A DNA stretch of 64,000 bases from JBCBSZ01 sp039818945 (GTDB taxonomy: Bacteria; Actinomycetota; Acidimicrobiia; Acidimicrobiales; Poriferisodalaceae). Positions 47,878 through 55,800 of this stretch are shown here, one piece after another (position 1 is the stretch's first letter; every line of letters begins with the position of its first letter). The notes beneath the pieces are model-generated. The model saw only the letters and a program-made list of their open reading frames with translations, did not search any database and was not told the origin of the DNA. The position numbers and the translations under genes are program-made. The DNA lies in contig JBCBSZ010000017.1 in the NCBI GenBank assembly GCA_039818945.1, positions 13,969 to 77,968 of the forward strand, in the 5' to 3' direction.

Positions 47878-48504
47878 ATGGAGGTGATGCCGTCCGAGAC
47901 CGACTCCGTCGCCCAGCAACTGCTCGCGGCGGCCGGTGTCTCGATCGGCGAGGTGCCTCCCCGTCGCTTCGGGGCCGACTGGTTCCGGGAGCAGCCTGCG
48001 TGGCTGGCGGTGTCGAAGGTCGCCCACACCCTGGTCGAGGAACCGGGCCGCGAGGTGATCGACGCGCTCCAGATCGCCGAGGACGCCCTCGCCGCTGCCG
48101 ACCCGGACGACCCGGTCGTGGCGCTGGTGGAGATCGGGTTCGTCGAGGCGATGATCTGCGCCTCGTCGCACGGGGACGGCACCGCAGCGGCCCGCCTGCT
48201 CGAGGTGTGCCCGCCGAGGGTGTGGGGCGTGTGGCACCGGCGTCGGGAACGGCTCGAGGCGTTGAGCGAGGAGCGATCGGCCCATCTGGTCGCGCCGTCG
48301 GCGCTCGATGACGACGACGAGGCCGTGGCCATGCTCGCCCGGTGCACGACCTACCGGGCCGAGTCGGGTCGCTACGTGGTGCTCGCCGAGCTCATCTCCG
48401 CCGACCGCCCCAGCCCGTGGGCGCTGCGCCATCCGATCGGCGTCGGACTGATCTTCGGCGGGGTGATGCTCGTGCTGTTGATCCTGTCGCTGTTGCTGGC
48501 CTGA
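47878..48504 (+). CDS. Tail-anchored membrane protein of unknown function
   Basis: 208 residues if ATG 47878 is used; ATG 47887 is also possible. A soluble, helical, acidic N-terminal domain of about 180 residues (VIDALQIAEDALAAADPDDP; DALDDDDEAV-like acidic loops) is followed by one C-terminal hydrophobic segment (GVGLIFGGVMLVLLILSLLLA) at the very end, so the domain should face the cytosol. Family not recognised. It stands alone and converges with an SDR gene. Confidence 0.65.
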   Translation: MEVMPSETDSVAQQLLAAAGVSIGEVPPRRFGADWFREQPAWLAVSKVAHTLVEEPGREVIDALQIAEDALAAADPDDPVVALVEIGFVEAMICASSHGDGTAAARLLEVCPPRVWGVWHRRRERLEALSEERSAHLVAPSALDDDDEAVAMLARCTTYRAESGRYVVLAELISADRPSPWALRHPIGVGLIFGGVMLVLLILSLLLA

Positions 48505-48535
48505 GCGCGTCCCGGTCCGGCTGTCGCGACCCGTC

Positions 48536-48588
48536 GGTCCCACCGTTGGAGCGACAACCGTCGACGTTGTCGCTCGGAGCGTGGGACC
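48536..48588. terminator. Nested inverted repeat between convergent genes
   Basis: Outer arms GGTCCCAC (48536-48543) / GTGGGACC (48581-48588) and inner arms GAGCGACAAC (48549-48558) / GTTGTCGCTC (48566-48575) are each perfect, with 5-nt asymmetric bulges and a 7-nt apical loop. It lies 32 bp after one stop and 59 bp before the opposing stop, fitting a bidirectional terminator without a T-tract. Confidence 0.5.
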
Positions 48589-48607
48589 GAGCCAGCCGCC
48601 GGGCGCT

Positions 48608-48641
48608 CCGCATCCGCTCGCCCTGCGGGCCGCTCGGGCCC
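48608..48641 (-). repeat. 34-bp interspersed repeat, copy 5 (full length)
   Basis: On the minus strand the core GGGCCCGAGCGGCCC (48641-48627) begins 5 nt after the SDR stop, with GAGCGGATGCGG at 48619-48608, 22 nt from core start as in copies 2 and 3. Confidence 0.7.
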
Positions 48642-48646
48642 CGGGC

Positions 48647-49585
48647 TCAGCCCTCCGTGCCCTCCGGCATCGGGTAGTGGATGCCGGGTACGCCCAGCTT
48701 CCAGGCGTCGAAGCGCTCCGGCAGGTCGACCAGGCCACGGAAGGGCTCGCCGACCTTGCCCTGATCGAGCTTCTCGCCCCAGTCCTGGTGACCCGGTGCG
48801 AGCTGGTAGTAGCCGTTGCCGGCGTTGGTGCCGCCGTCGACGAGGAGGTCGATGCCGGTTACGTAGCTGGAGGCGTCGGAGGCGAGGAAGAGCAAGGCGC
48901 CCATCATCTCCTCGACGTCGCCGATCCGGCGCATCGGGGTCCGGCTGGCGACGTACTCGGCGACGCCGAGCCCCTCGAGGGCGGCCTTGGTCATCTCGGT
49001 CGCCATGAAGCCGGGTGAGATGGCGTTGACCCGCACACCGCGGTCCGCCCACTCGCAGCCGAGCTGCTGGGTCAGGTTGCGGAGGGCGCCCTTCGCCGTC
49101 GTGTAGGCGATCACGTTCAGCTCGTTGGCGCCCGAACCCATGATCGAGCAGATGTTGATGATCGAGCCGGAGCCGGCGGCCAACATCCGGCGGCCGCACT
49201 CGCGGGCCATGATGAACGCGCCGACGAGGTCGACGTTCATGATGTTGTTCAGCGTCTCGACGTCGAAGCTCTCGGCAGGAACCCCGCGCATGTCGGCGAT
49301 GCCGGCGTTGTTCACCAGGACGTCGATCCGGCCGTGCTCGTCGATGGCACGCTCGACCGCTGCCTTGACGTCGTCCTCGTTCGAGACGTCACCCACCGCC
49401 GTGGTGACCTTGGCACCGAGCTCACGACAGGAGGCTGCCGTCTGCTCCAGCAGGTCGGCGGTGCGCGCGGTCAGGACGAGCTGGGCGCCCTCCTTGGCGA
49501 GCTCGGTGGCGAAGTACTCGCCCAACCCGTAGCTGGCCCCGGTGATGAGGATCACCTTGTCCTGCACGCTGAACCGGTCGCTCAT
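48647..49585 (-). CDS. SDR-family oxidoreductase with C-terminal extension
   Basis: 312 residues, about 55 longer than a typical classical SDR. TGASYGLG at 15-22, NNAG at 92-95, catalytic S147, Y161 and K165, and YVTGIDLLVDGG near residue 255. After that comes an extension (YYQLAPGHQDWGEKLDQGKV, then GVPGIHYPMPEGTEG) that may cap the active site or form oligomer contacts. Substrate unknown. ATG 49585 is preceded by AAGGGGAGGGG; a TAGGTT hexamer lies about 50 nt upstream. The stop is followed by a copy of the hairpin repeat. Confidence 0.92.
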   Translation of the reverse strand: MSDRFSVQDKVILITGASYGLGEYFATELAKEGAQLVLTARTADLLEQTAASCRELGAKVTTAVGDVSNEDDVKAAVERAIDEHGRIDVLVNNAGIADMRGVPAESFDVETLNNIMNVDLVGAFIMARECGRRMLAAGSGSIINICSIMGSGANELNVIAYTTAKGALRNLTQQLGCEWADRGVRVNAISPGFMATEMTKAALEGLGVAEYVASRTPMRRIGDVEEMMGALLFLASDASSYVTGIDLLVDGGTNAGNGYYQLAPGHQDWGEKLDQGKVGEPFRGLVDLPERFDAWKLGVPGIHYPMPEGTEG

Positions 49586-49690
49586 GGCCCCTCCCCTTCT
49601 CGCGGTCCGCCCCAGGACCGGCATCGGCGGACGAACCTAGTGGGCGGCCGCGTCGGCGACGGCACCGAGGTCGGGCAGGATGGTGCCCCC

Positions 49691-50644
49691 ATGTCGATGC
49701 GCCGCACCCGATTCGCTGCGATGTTCGTCGCTGCGCTCGTCGTCGCGGCCTGCGGTTCCGACGGCGACGCCGCCCCGCCGCCCGACACCGTCGACCAGGT
49801 GGTGACCAGCACGACCGAGCTGCCGATCCTGCGCGGCTCGGGCGCGAGCGAGACGACGGCGACGCCGAGCGACCCCGGCGACGACGACGGCACGATCACG
49901 GGCGCCACCCCACCGACCACGGCGCTCGCCCCGCCGCCGGCCGCGGGGTCCTCCGAGGACTGCGCCGCGCTGTCCACCCTCGTCGCCGGACCCGACGGCG
50001 ACGTGCTCGCGTCGTTGGAGGCCCGCATCGACGGCGCCGAGCCCGAGCTGCCCGACGCGCTGCGGGTCCTCGCCGACGCCGAGGCGGTCGAGGTCGCCCG
50101 GGCCGCCGGCGCCTCGCGGCTCGCCGGCCTGCTCGGGGTCACCTGCCCCGGCATCGAACGCGCCGCGAACGTGACGCTCCTCGGGGGCGGCCTCGACGTG
50201 GCCTTCTTCGGTCAGGACCGTGCGCTCGTGTCATCGGCCGTGACCAACGTCCTCGGCTTCCCGACCCTCGACACCGGGCCGATCGATCCGCTCTCGGCCT
50301 ACGGCACCTGCCCGGGAACGCAGATCTGGGCGATCGAGTGGCCCGACCTCGTGCTGCTGTTCTCCAACGACGGGCAGGGCCCGGAGTCCTTCGAGTTCTT
50401 CGGGTGGCGCAGCTTCGAGCTCGAGGTCGCCGCACCCTCGGGGCCGCCGGCCACACCGGAGGGGATCGCCATCGGCGGTGCGCTGAGCGACGCGCTCTCC
50501 ACCTACGCCGACGACGGCGCCTCCGAGACGACCGACGTGATCCTCGACGTCCCGCTGGTCACCGTGCCCGGCCGCTACGTCTTCGTCGGCGACGCCGCGG
50601 GCATCATCGAGTCGATCGAGGGCGGCCTGCCGTGCTCGGAGTGA
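49691..50644 (+). CDS. Predicted lipoprotein of unknown function
   Basis: 317 residues from ATG 49691 (ATG 49697 also possible). Signal peptide RRTRFAAMFVAALVVAAC with a lipobox cysteine near 21, then a long Thr/Pro/Asp-rich linker to about residue 90, then a ~225-residue domain with a cysteine pair (EDCAAL, GVTCPGI) and a C-terminal cysteine (LPCSE). Anchored on the outside of the cell. Family not recognised. The next gene begins 10 nt after the stop, so it may be in the patatin operon. Confidence 0.75.
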   Translation: MSMRRTRFAAMFVAALVVAACGSDGDAAPPPDTVDQVVTSTTELPILRGSGASETTATPSDPGDDDGTITGATPPTTALAPPPAAGSSEDCAALSTLVAGPDGDVLASLEARIDGAEPELPDALRVLADAEAVEVARAAGASRLAGLLGVTCPGIERAANVTLLGGGLDVAFFGQDRALVSSAVTNVLGFPTLDTGPIDPLSAYGTCPGTQIWAIEWPDLVLLFSNDGQGPESFEFFGWRSFELEVAAPSGPPATPEGIAIGGALSDALSTYADDGASETTDVILDVPLVTVPGRYVFVGDAAGIIESIEGGLPCSE

Positions 50645-50654
50645 GGTCGGCGTC

Positions 50655-51560
50655 GTGACCCGAGTCGGCCTCGTGCTCGGCGCGGGCGGATCGTTCGGCT
50701 GGGACTGGATCGTCGGCTCGCTCGCTGCCCTGCACGACCGCACCGGCTTCGACGGTCGAACGGCGGACCGGATCGTCGGCACGTCGGTCGGCTCGATGGT
50801 CGGGTCGTACCTCGGCCACGGCACCGGCCTCGATCGACTCGCCGGCCACGTGGGCGGCCTCCCCGAACCGCTGCACCTGGAGCACGACGTCGGGACGCCG
50901 CGCGCCGGGACCCCGACGGTCATCGGACCGGCGGTGGTCCGGGCCCGCCGAGGGGTCGGGACCGTGGTCGGGCACCTGCTCCGTCGACCGCAGCTCGAAC
51001 CGCCCGGTCTCGGCGCCGAGGTCGCCCGGCGGGTCGGCGGGAACCAGTGGCCGGACGCTCCCCTGACCATCGTGGCCTGGAATCGGTCGACGAGGACCCG
51101 GCTCGCGCTCGACCACGGCGGACCGTTCGATCTCGCCACGTCGATCGACGGCTCGTGCGCCGTGCCGGGCGCCATGCCTCCGGTGCGCGTCGGCGACGAC
51201 GAGCTCATCGACGGGGGCGTGCCCTCGATGACCAACGCTGACCTCGTCGACGACGACGTCGATGCGGTCGTCGTGATCGCCCCGCTCGTCCTCGGAGGCG
51301 GTCGGGTCGGCGCCTCGGTTCCTCGCCTCGTGCGGATGATCCACCGGTGGACGCTCGACGTCGAGCTGCGCGCGCACCGGCGGCGCAGCGTGCCGGTGGT
51401 CGTGATCGCACCCTCGGCTCTGGGCCTCGAGCGGCTCCAGACCGCGGAACGGGTCGACCGGATGGCCCAGGCGCGCGCCGAGGCCGCGTCGGTCCTCGGG
51501 TCGCCTGCCGCCGCTCCGATGCTCGAGGTGGTGCGGCGCCACGTGGAGCAGGCGGCGTGA
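50655..51560 (+). CDS. Patatin-like phospholipase family protein
   Basis: 301 residues. Oxyanion loop GAGGSFGW near residue 9 (usually GGGxRG), nucleophile S44 in GTSVG, and catalytic D186 in LIDGGVPS: a complete Ser-Asp dyad. No signal peptide; bacterial relatives are cytosolic lipases or esterases acting on acyl lipids. GTG 50655 follows the lipoprotein gene by 10 nt, and the next small ORF starts in its stop codon (GTGA). Confidence 0.88.
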   Translation: MTRVGLVLGAGGSFGWDWIVGSLAALHDRTGFDGRTADRIVGTSVGSMVGSYLGHGTGLDRLAGHVGGLPEPLHLEHDVGTPRAGTPTVIGPAVVRARRGVGTVVGHLLRRPQLEPPGLGAEVARRVGGNQWPDAPLTIVAWNRSTRTRLALDHGGPFDLATSIDGSCAVPGAMPPVRVGDDELIDGGVPSMTNADLVDDDVDAVVVIAPLVLGGGRVGASVPRLVRMIHRWTLDVELRAHRRRSVPVVVIAPSALGLERLQTAERVDRMAQARAEAASVLGSPAAAPMLEVVRRHVEQAA

Positions 51561-51781
51561 AGCGCTTCCGGCTCCCGCCGTCGCTCGGACTCGAGCCGGG
51601 TGCCCGGCCACCGGTGCGAGCCGTGCAACGGGGGCTGGACCAGGCCGGCCTGGAGTACGACGTCGTCGCGACGGCTCCCACCCACATGACCCTCATCGAC
51701 CGTCGCGACGGGCGCCGCCTCCGCGCCACGGTCACCTGGGGCTCCCCCTGGTGCCGGATCAGTCGCCTGCGCCCGACCTGA
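51557..51781 (+). CDS. Small hypothetical protein coupled to the patatin gene
   Basis: 74 residues. GTG 51557 overlaps the patatin stop by 4 nt. The product is basic (KRFRLPPSLGLEPGARPPVR, then a segment like THMTLIDRRDGRRLRATVTW) with no cysteine pair or membrane segment. Not recognised. Its 3' end overlaps the opposing membrane-protein gene by 23 bp, so coding status rests mainly on the coupled start. Confidence 0.5.
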   Translation: MKRFRLPPSLGLEPGARPPVRAVQRGLDQAGLEYDVVATAPTHMTLIDRRDGRRLRATVTWGSPWCRISRLRPT

Positions 51782-52748
51782 GCACGACCTGCGGGATCAA
51801 CAGCAGACGCGGCCGCAGCGACGGATCGAGGCCGTCCGGCAGCGCGAGCACGGGCTTGAACCGCTCGGCGTCGGCGCCGCGGTCGACGGCGATGTGGAAC
51901 CGGACCGCCCAGGTCACCGCGACCGAGGTCCGACCCACCTCGGTGGCCCTCGACGGCGGCAGGCCGGTCAGGTCCGACCAGGGGATCGTGCCGGACCACC
52001 ACGCCCGGCCGTCGGACTCCAGGTCGACCGGTCGCTCCGCGACGATCGCCTCCTCGCGCGAGTCCGCCCGATCCGGGCTCGTGGACGCAGACGCCGACTC
52101 GGCGACGTAGAGCGTCACGGACGGTACCAGGGTCGACGCGTCGCGCCCCTCGGGCGGGTGGGCGCGGAGCACCGCCCGGAGGCCAGCGGCGGTCGGGTCG
52201 ACACGGCAGCGCACGTAGCCGATCGAACGTCGTTCGGCAGCACCCCAGGTCGAACCCAGCAGCGGGATGAGGGCGACGAACCCGATGAAGCCCGAGAGCG
52301 CACGGACCCCGGCCTCACCGGTGCCGAACGCGGTGATCAGACCGACCAGCGCCGCCACGACGACCAGCCCGGAGATGATCGGCGTGCGTCGGTCCTGCGG
52401 GCGGACCGGCTCGTCGAGGTCGTCGTTGGCCGGGCCCTCGACGACGAGCGGCCCGGGATCGAGCCGCAGCGGGCGCGACACCCTCGGGAGCCCCTCGGCG
52501 TCGGCGACCACCCACCAGGCCGTGCGCAGGAGCGGCCCCTGACCGCTCACCGGCCAGTTCGGCCCCGGCAGGACGACCTCGCCATCACCGCTGACGACGG
52601 CGGAGAGCTCGCGCACGACATCGTCGGTGAACGGCGCGCTCAACTGGCCGACGACGCTCACCTCGGCCCCCTCGGCCGGTGCGCCCCGCAGCTCGGCGCG
52701 GACCGGCTCACCGGGACGGATCACATCACTGGTGAGCTCGAGGTCCAT
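51759..52748 (-). CDS. Membrane protein with beta-rich soluble domains, unknown function
   Basis: 329 residues from ATG 52748. The N-terminal ~115 residues look like a beta-sandwich (LELTSDVIRPGEPVRAELRG, arrestin- or Ig-like in spacing), then two hydrophobic segments (IISGLVVVAALVGLITAF and LSGFIGFVALIPLLGST), then a second beta-rich domain of ~150 residues. No family recognised. It lies 41 nt downstream of the CbxX-type ATPase on the same strand and probably shares its transcript. Confidence 0.7.
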   Translation of the reverse strand: MDLELTSDVIRPGEPVRAELRGAPAEGAEVSVVGQLSAPFTDDVVRELSAVVSGDGEVVLPGPNWPVSGQGPLLRTAWWVVADAEGLPRVSRPLRLDPGPLVVEGPANDDLDEPVRPQDRRTPIISGLVVVAALVGLITAFGTGEAGVRALSGFIGFVALIPLLGSTWGAAERRSIGYVRCRVDPTAAGLRAVLRAHPPEGRDASTLVPSVTLYVAESASASTSPDRADSREEAIVAERPVDLESDGRAWWSGTIPWSDLTGLPPSRATEVGRTSVAVTWAVRFHIAVDRGADAERFKPVLALPDGLDPSLRPRLLLIPQVVLRSGAGD

Positions 52749-52789
52749 GGTCGGGTCATGGTGCCATGTGTGGTGGACGGCGATCGGGC

Positions 52790-54103
52790 TCAGGCGCGCG
52801 CACCGTGGGGGTCTGCGCCGGCACCACCGGGCGCAGGCTCGTCCGCCGTCGGCACGTCGGCGACGCGAACCTCGCTGAGGGCGTCGACCGACGTCGAGCC
52901 CTCGGCGACCAGTCGCTGCGCCTGGCGACGCAGCATCGCCTCGAAGAGGTTCCGCACCTCGCGGGCGTTGCCGAAGTCGCGGTCTCGCACGAGCGAGGCG
53001 AGATGGGCGCGCACCGCCTCCCGCACCCCGGGCTCGGCTCGGAGCTCGTTGGCGACGCAGAGACCGTCGAAGACCTCGACCAGCTCGTCGTCGGCGAGAT
53101 CGGGGAACTCGATCGTGCGAGGGAAGCGGGACCGCAGGCCCGGGTTCGTGTCGAGGAAGTCCCCCATCTCCTTCGGGTACCCGGCGACGACCACCACCAG
53201 GTCGGTGCGATGGTCCTCCATGCGCTTGACGAGCGCATCGACCGCTTCGTGGCCGTAGTCGTCGCCGCGGGCCAGCGAGTAGGCCTCGTCGACGAGCAGG
53301 ACCCCGCCCAGCGCCTCGTCGACGACCTCGGCGACCCGCGCTGCGGTCTGACCCACGTAACCGGCCACGAGCCCGGCCCGGTCGGTCTCGACCAGGTGCC
53401 CCGAGCTCAGCGCACCGATCGACGCCAGCAGCCCGCCGTAGAGACGGGCGACCGTGGTCTTGCCGGTCCCCGGGTTGCCGGTGAGGACCAGGTGGTGCGA
53501 CACGGCATGCACCGGGAGGCCCTGTTCCTCCCGGAGGCGCTGCACCGTGGCGAGGTCGATCATGACCCGGACCTCGTGCTTCACCTCCGCCAACCCGACC
53601 AGACCGTCCAGTTCGGCGAGCAGCTCGTCGCGGCGGTCGGTGCAGGGCTGGGCGGCGGCCGCGACCTCGGGCAGCGGGTCCTCGACCCGAGAGCGGCGCA
53701 GCCGCGCCGTGAGGAGCTCGCGCCACCGCTCGAGCGCGTCCAACTCGACGTGCGAGAGGTGCTCGTCGAGTGCGATCACGGCTCGTCCGAGGTCCATCCC
53801 GGCCTCGACGTACGCCAAGGCTCGGCGGGTGCCCTGCCGGACGTCGGCGAGCAGCAGCTCCTCGAAGTGGCTCGACGGCCGCTGGAGCCAGGTGCGACCA
53901 CGGCGGAACACCCCGAGCTTGCGGGCGTCCGACGGCGACGCCACCGGCCGCTCGAGCAGGTCGCCGAACTCCCGCAGCCACGGCCCGAGCTCGTCGTCGG
54001 TCAGGAGGCCGTCCACGTCGATCAGGGCCCGGGTGAGGGCCCCGGCGTCCAGCCGCCCGCCGGGGACCACTTCGACGAACCGCTCGACCGCATCGGAGAA
54101 CAC
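52790..54103 (-). CDS. CbxX/CfqX-type AAA+ ATPase
   Basis: 437 residues from GTG 54103. N-terminal helical domain of ~160 residues, then the AAA+ core: Walker A GNPGTGKT (209-216), Walker B GGVLLVDEAY (D272/E273), pore-region GLVAGYVGQTA, and the arginine-finger stretch GNAREVRNLFE. The nearest known relatives are SpoVK, EccA of type VII secretion and Rubisco activase CbbX; no Rubisco or ESX gene is present, so the remodelled target is unknown. The downstream membrane protein is a candidate partner. Confidence 0.9.
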   Translation of the reverse strand: MFSDAVERFVEVVPGGRLDAGALTRALIDVDGLLTDDELGPWLREFGDLLERPVASPSDARKLGVFRRGRTWLQRPSSHFEELLLADVRQGTRRALAYVEAGMDLGRAVIALDEHLSHVELDALERWRELLTARLRRSRVEDPLPEVAAAAQPCTDRRDELLAELDGLVGLAEVKHEVRVMIDLATVQRLREEQGLPVHAVSHHLVLTGNPGTGKTTVARLYGGLLASIGALSSGHLVETDRAGLVAGYVGQTAARVAEVVDEALGGVLLVDEAYSLARGDDYGHEAVDALVKRMEDHRTDLVVVVAGYPKEMGDFLDTNPGLRSRFPRTIEFPDLADDELVEVFDGLCVANELRAEPGVREAVRAHLASLVRDRDFGNAREVRNLFEAMLRRQAQRLVAEGSTSVDALSEVRVADVPTADEPAPGGAGADPHGARA

Positions 54104-54151
54104 CCCCTCCGATCGGACGCGACGGCTCGGACTCAAGGGCCCGGGTCGACC

Positions 54152-54157
54152 TACGCT
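54152..54157 (+). promoter_or_regulatory. Predicted leaderless -10 element of the MBL-fold gene
   Basis: TACGCT, 6 nt before ATG 54164. Confidence 0.5.
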
Positions 54158-54163
54158 CGCACG

Positions 54164-55015
54164 ATGGCCGTCGGCGACCAGTGGACCATCGGTGACGTGC
54201 GGATCACCTCGATCATCGAGACGGACTCGGTCTGGAAGTGGCGGTGGCTCCTGCCCGACGTCGACGACGCGCTCGTCGACGAGGTCGGCTGGCTCCGTCC
54301 GACCTACGCCCACGAGGACGGCCGGTTCCCGATGCGCATCCAGGGCTTCGTCGTCGAGTCGGGCGACCGCCGCATCGTCGTCGACACCTGCGTCGGCAAC
54401 GACAAGCCGCGGGGGACGCCGCTGTTCGACCGGCTGGAGACGGGCTTCCTCGCCGACCTCGACGCCGTGTGCCCGGTCGAGGACGTCGACACGGTCGTCT
54501 GCACGCACCTCCACGTCGACCACGTCGGCTGGAACACGCAGCTGCGAGACGGCGAGTGGGTGCCGACCTTCGAGCGAGCCCGGCACCTCTTCGCCAGGGC
54601 CGAGTACGAGCACTGGGCCGAGGACACCGACGAGCTGTCGGTGGCCGTGCAGGCCGACTCGGTCGAGCCGGTGATGCGGGCCGGGCTCGTCGACCTGGTC
54701 GAGCCGGATCACGCCATCACCGACGACGTCCTCCTCGAACCCACGCACGGCCACACCCCGGGTCACGTGAGCGTGCGGATCAGCTCCCGGGGCGAGTCGG
54801 CGGTGATCACCGGCGACATGACCCACCATCCCATCCAGCTCACGCGGCCGGCGATCAGCTCGTCCGCCGACGTCGACTCGACGGCCAGCACCGACACCCG
54901 CCGCGACTCGTTCGCCCGATGGGCCGACGCCGGCACGCTGGTCATCGGCAGCCACTACGCGCAGCCCAGCGCCGGCCGGCTCGTCGAGCACGACGACGGC
55001 TGGCGCCTGGCCTGA
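54164..55015 (+). CDS. MBL-fold metallohydrolase
   Basis: 283 residues. Zinc motif H115-x-H117-x-D119-H120 (THLHVDHVGW), then HGHTPGHVS and ITGDMTHHP supply the remaining ligands. It fits the lactonase/quorum-quenching-like group of metallo-beta-lactamase-fold hydrolases, but the substrate cannot be assigned. ATG 54164 has TACGCT 6 nt upstream. It converges with an SDR gene. Confidence 0.92.
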   Translation: MAVGDQWTIGDVRITSIIETDSVWKWRWLLPDVDDALVDEVGWLRPTYAHEDGRFPMRIQGFVVESGDRRIVVDTCVGNDKPRGTPLFDRLETGFLADLDAVCPVEDVDTVVCTHLHVDHVGWNTQLRDGEWVPTFERARHLFARAEYEHWAEDTDELSVAVQADSVEPVMRAGLVDLVEPDHAITDDVLLEPTHGHTPGHVSVRISSRGESAVITGDMTHHPIQLTRPAISSSADVDSTASTDTRRDSFARWADAGTLVIGSHYAQPSAGRLVEHDDGWRLA

Positions 55016-55047
55016 CGCCCGGGGTCAGGTGGGGACGTGTGCGCGAG

Positions 55048-55800
55048 TCAGCTCCCGCCGTCGACCCGAAGGATGGCTCCGGTGGTGAAGCTCGACGCGT
55101 CCGAGGCGAGGTACAGCGCGGCCCCGACGATCTCGTCGGGGCGCCCGCCGCGCTGCAGCGCCAGGTTGGCCTTCGCCGTCTGCTCGAACAGCTCCATGTC
55201 CCAGGCCTTGGAGATGTCGGTGAGGAACGGACCGGCCTGGATGCAGTTCACCCGGACGGTCGGGCCGAAGGCGTGCGCCAGGCCGAGGGTCAGGTTGTTG
55301 AGGCCGGCCTTCGCCGCCCCGTAGGGGACCTCGCGCGGTGTCGGGCGCTCCCCTGCGATGGACGACACGTTGATGATCGACCCGCCGTCGCCGGCCGCCA
55401 TCCGCTCCCCGATGAGCGCGCTGAGTCGGAACGCCCCCTTGAGGTTCACGCCCAGCACCTTGTCCCAGAGCTCCTCGGTGACCTCGCCCAGCGACGGGTA
55501 CAGCGGTGACATGCCGGCGTTGTTGACGAGCACGTCCACCCGGGCGAAGCGCTCGTGAGCGGCTTCGGCCAGCGAGGTCATGTCGTCCCATCTCCCGACG
55601 TGGGCGCTCACGGCCAGGGCCGACCGACCGAAGCGCTCCTCGACCTCGGCGGCGAGCTGCTCACAGGCCTCGAGCTTGCGGCTCGCGATGACGACGTCGG
55701 CACCGGCCTCGGCGAACGCGAGGATCATCTCGCGGCCGAGACCGCGCGAGCCCCCGGTGACGAGGGCGACCTTCCCGGTCAGGTCGAAGCGGTCGGTCAT
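55048..55800 (-). CDS. SDR-family oxidoreductase
   Basis: 250 residues. TGGSRGLG at 15-22, NNAG at 93-96, catalytic S147 (or S146), Y160 and K164, and C-terminal FTTGAILRVDGGS. Likely reduces or oxidises a 3-hydroxyacyl or similar alcohol. ATG 55800 overlaps the HAD stop (ATGA), and the HAD start overlaps the Rid stop in the same way, so the three form one operon in the order Rid, HAD, SDR. Confidence 0.93.
   Translation of the reverse strand: MTDRFDLTGKVALVTGGSRGLGREMILAFAEAGADVVIASRKLEACEQLAAEVEERFGRSALAVSAHVGRWDDMTSLAEAAHERFARVDVLVNNAGMSPLYPSLGEVTEELWDKVLGVNLKGAFRLSALIGERMAAGDGGSIINVSSIAGERPTPREVPYGAAKAGLNNLTLGLAHAFGPTVRVNCIQAGPFLTDISKAWDMELFEQTAKANLALQRGGRPDEIVGAALYLASDASSFTTGAILRVDGGS

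Noticed and set aside
50655..51560. Patatin as a CBASS phospholipase effector
   Set aside because: No cyclic-nucleotide synthase is nearby; the neighbours are a lipoprotein and a small ORF.
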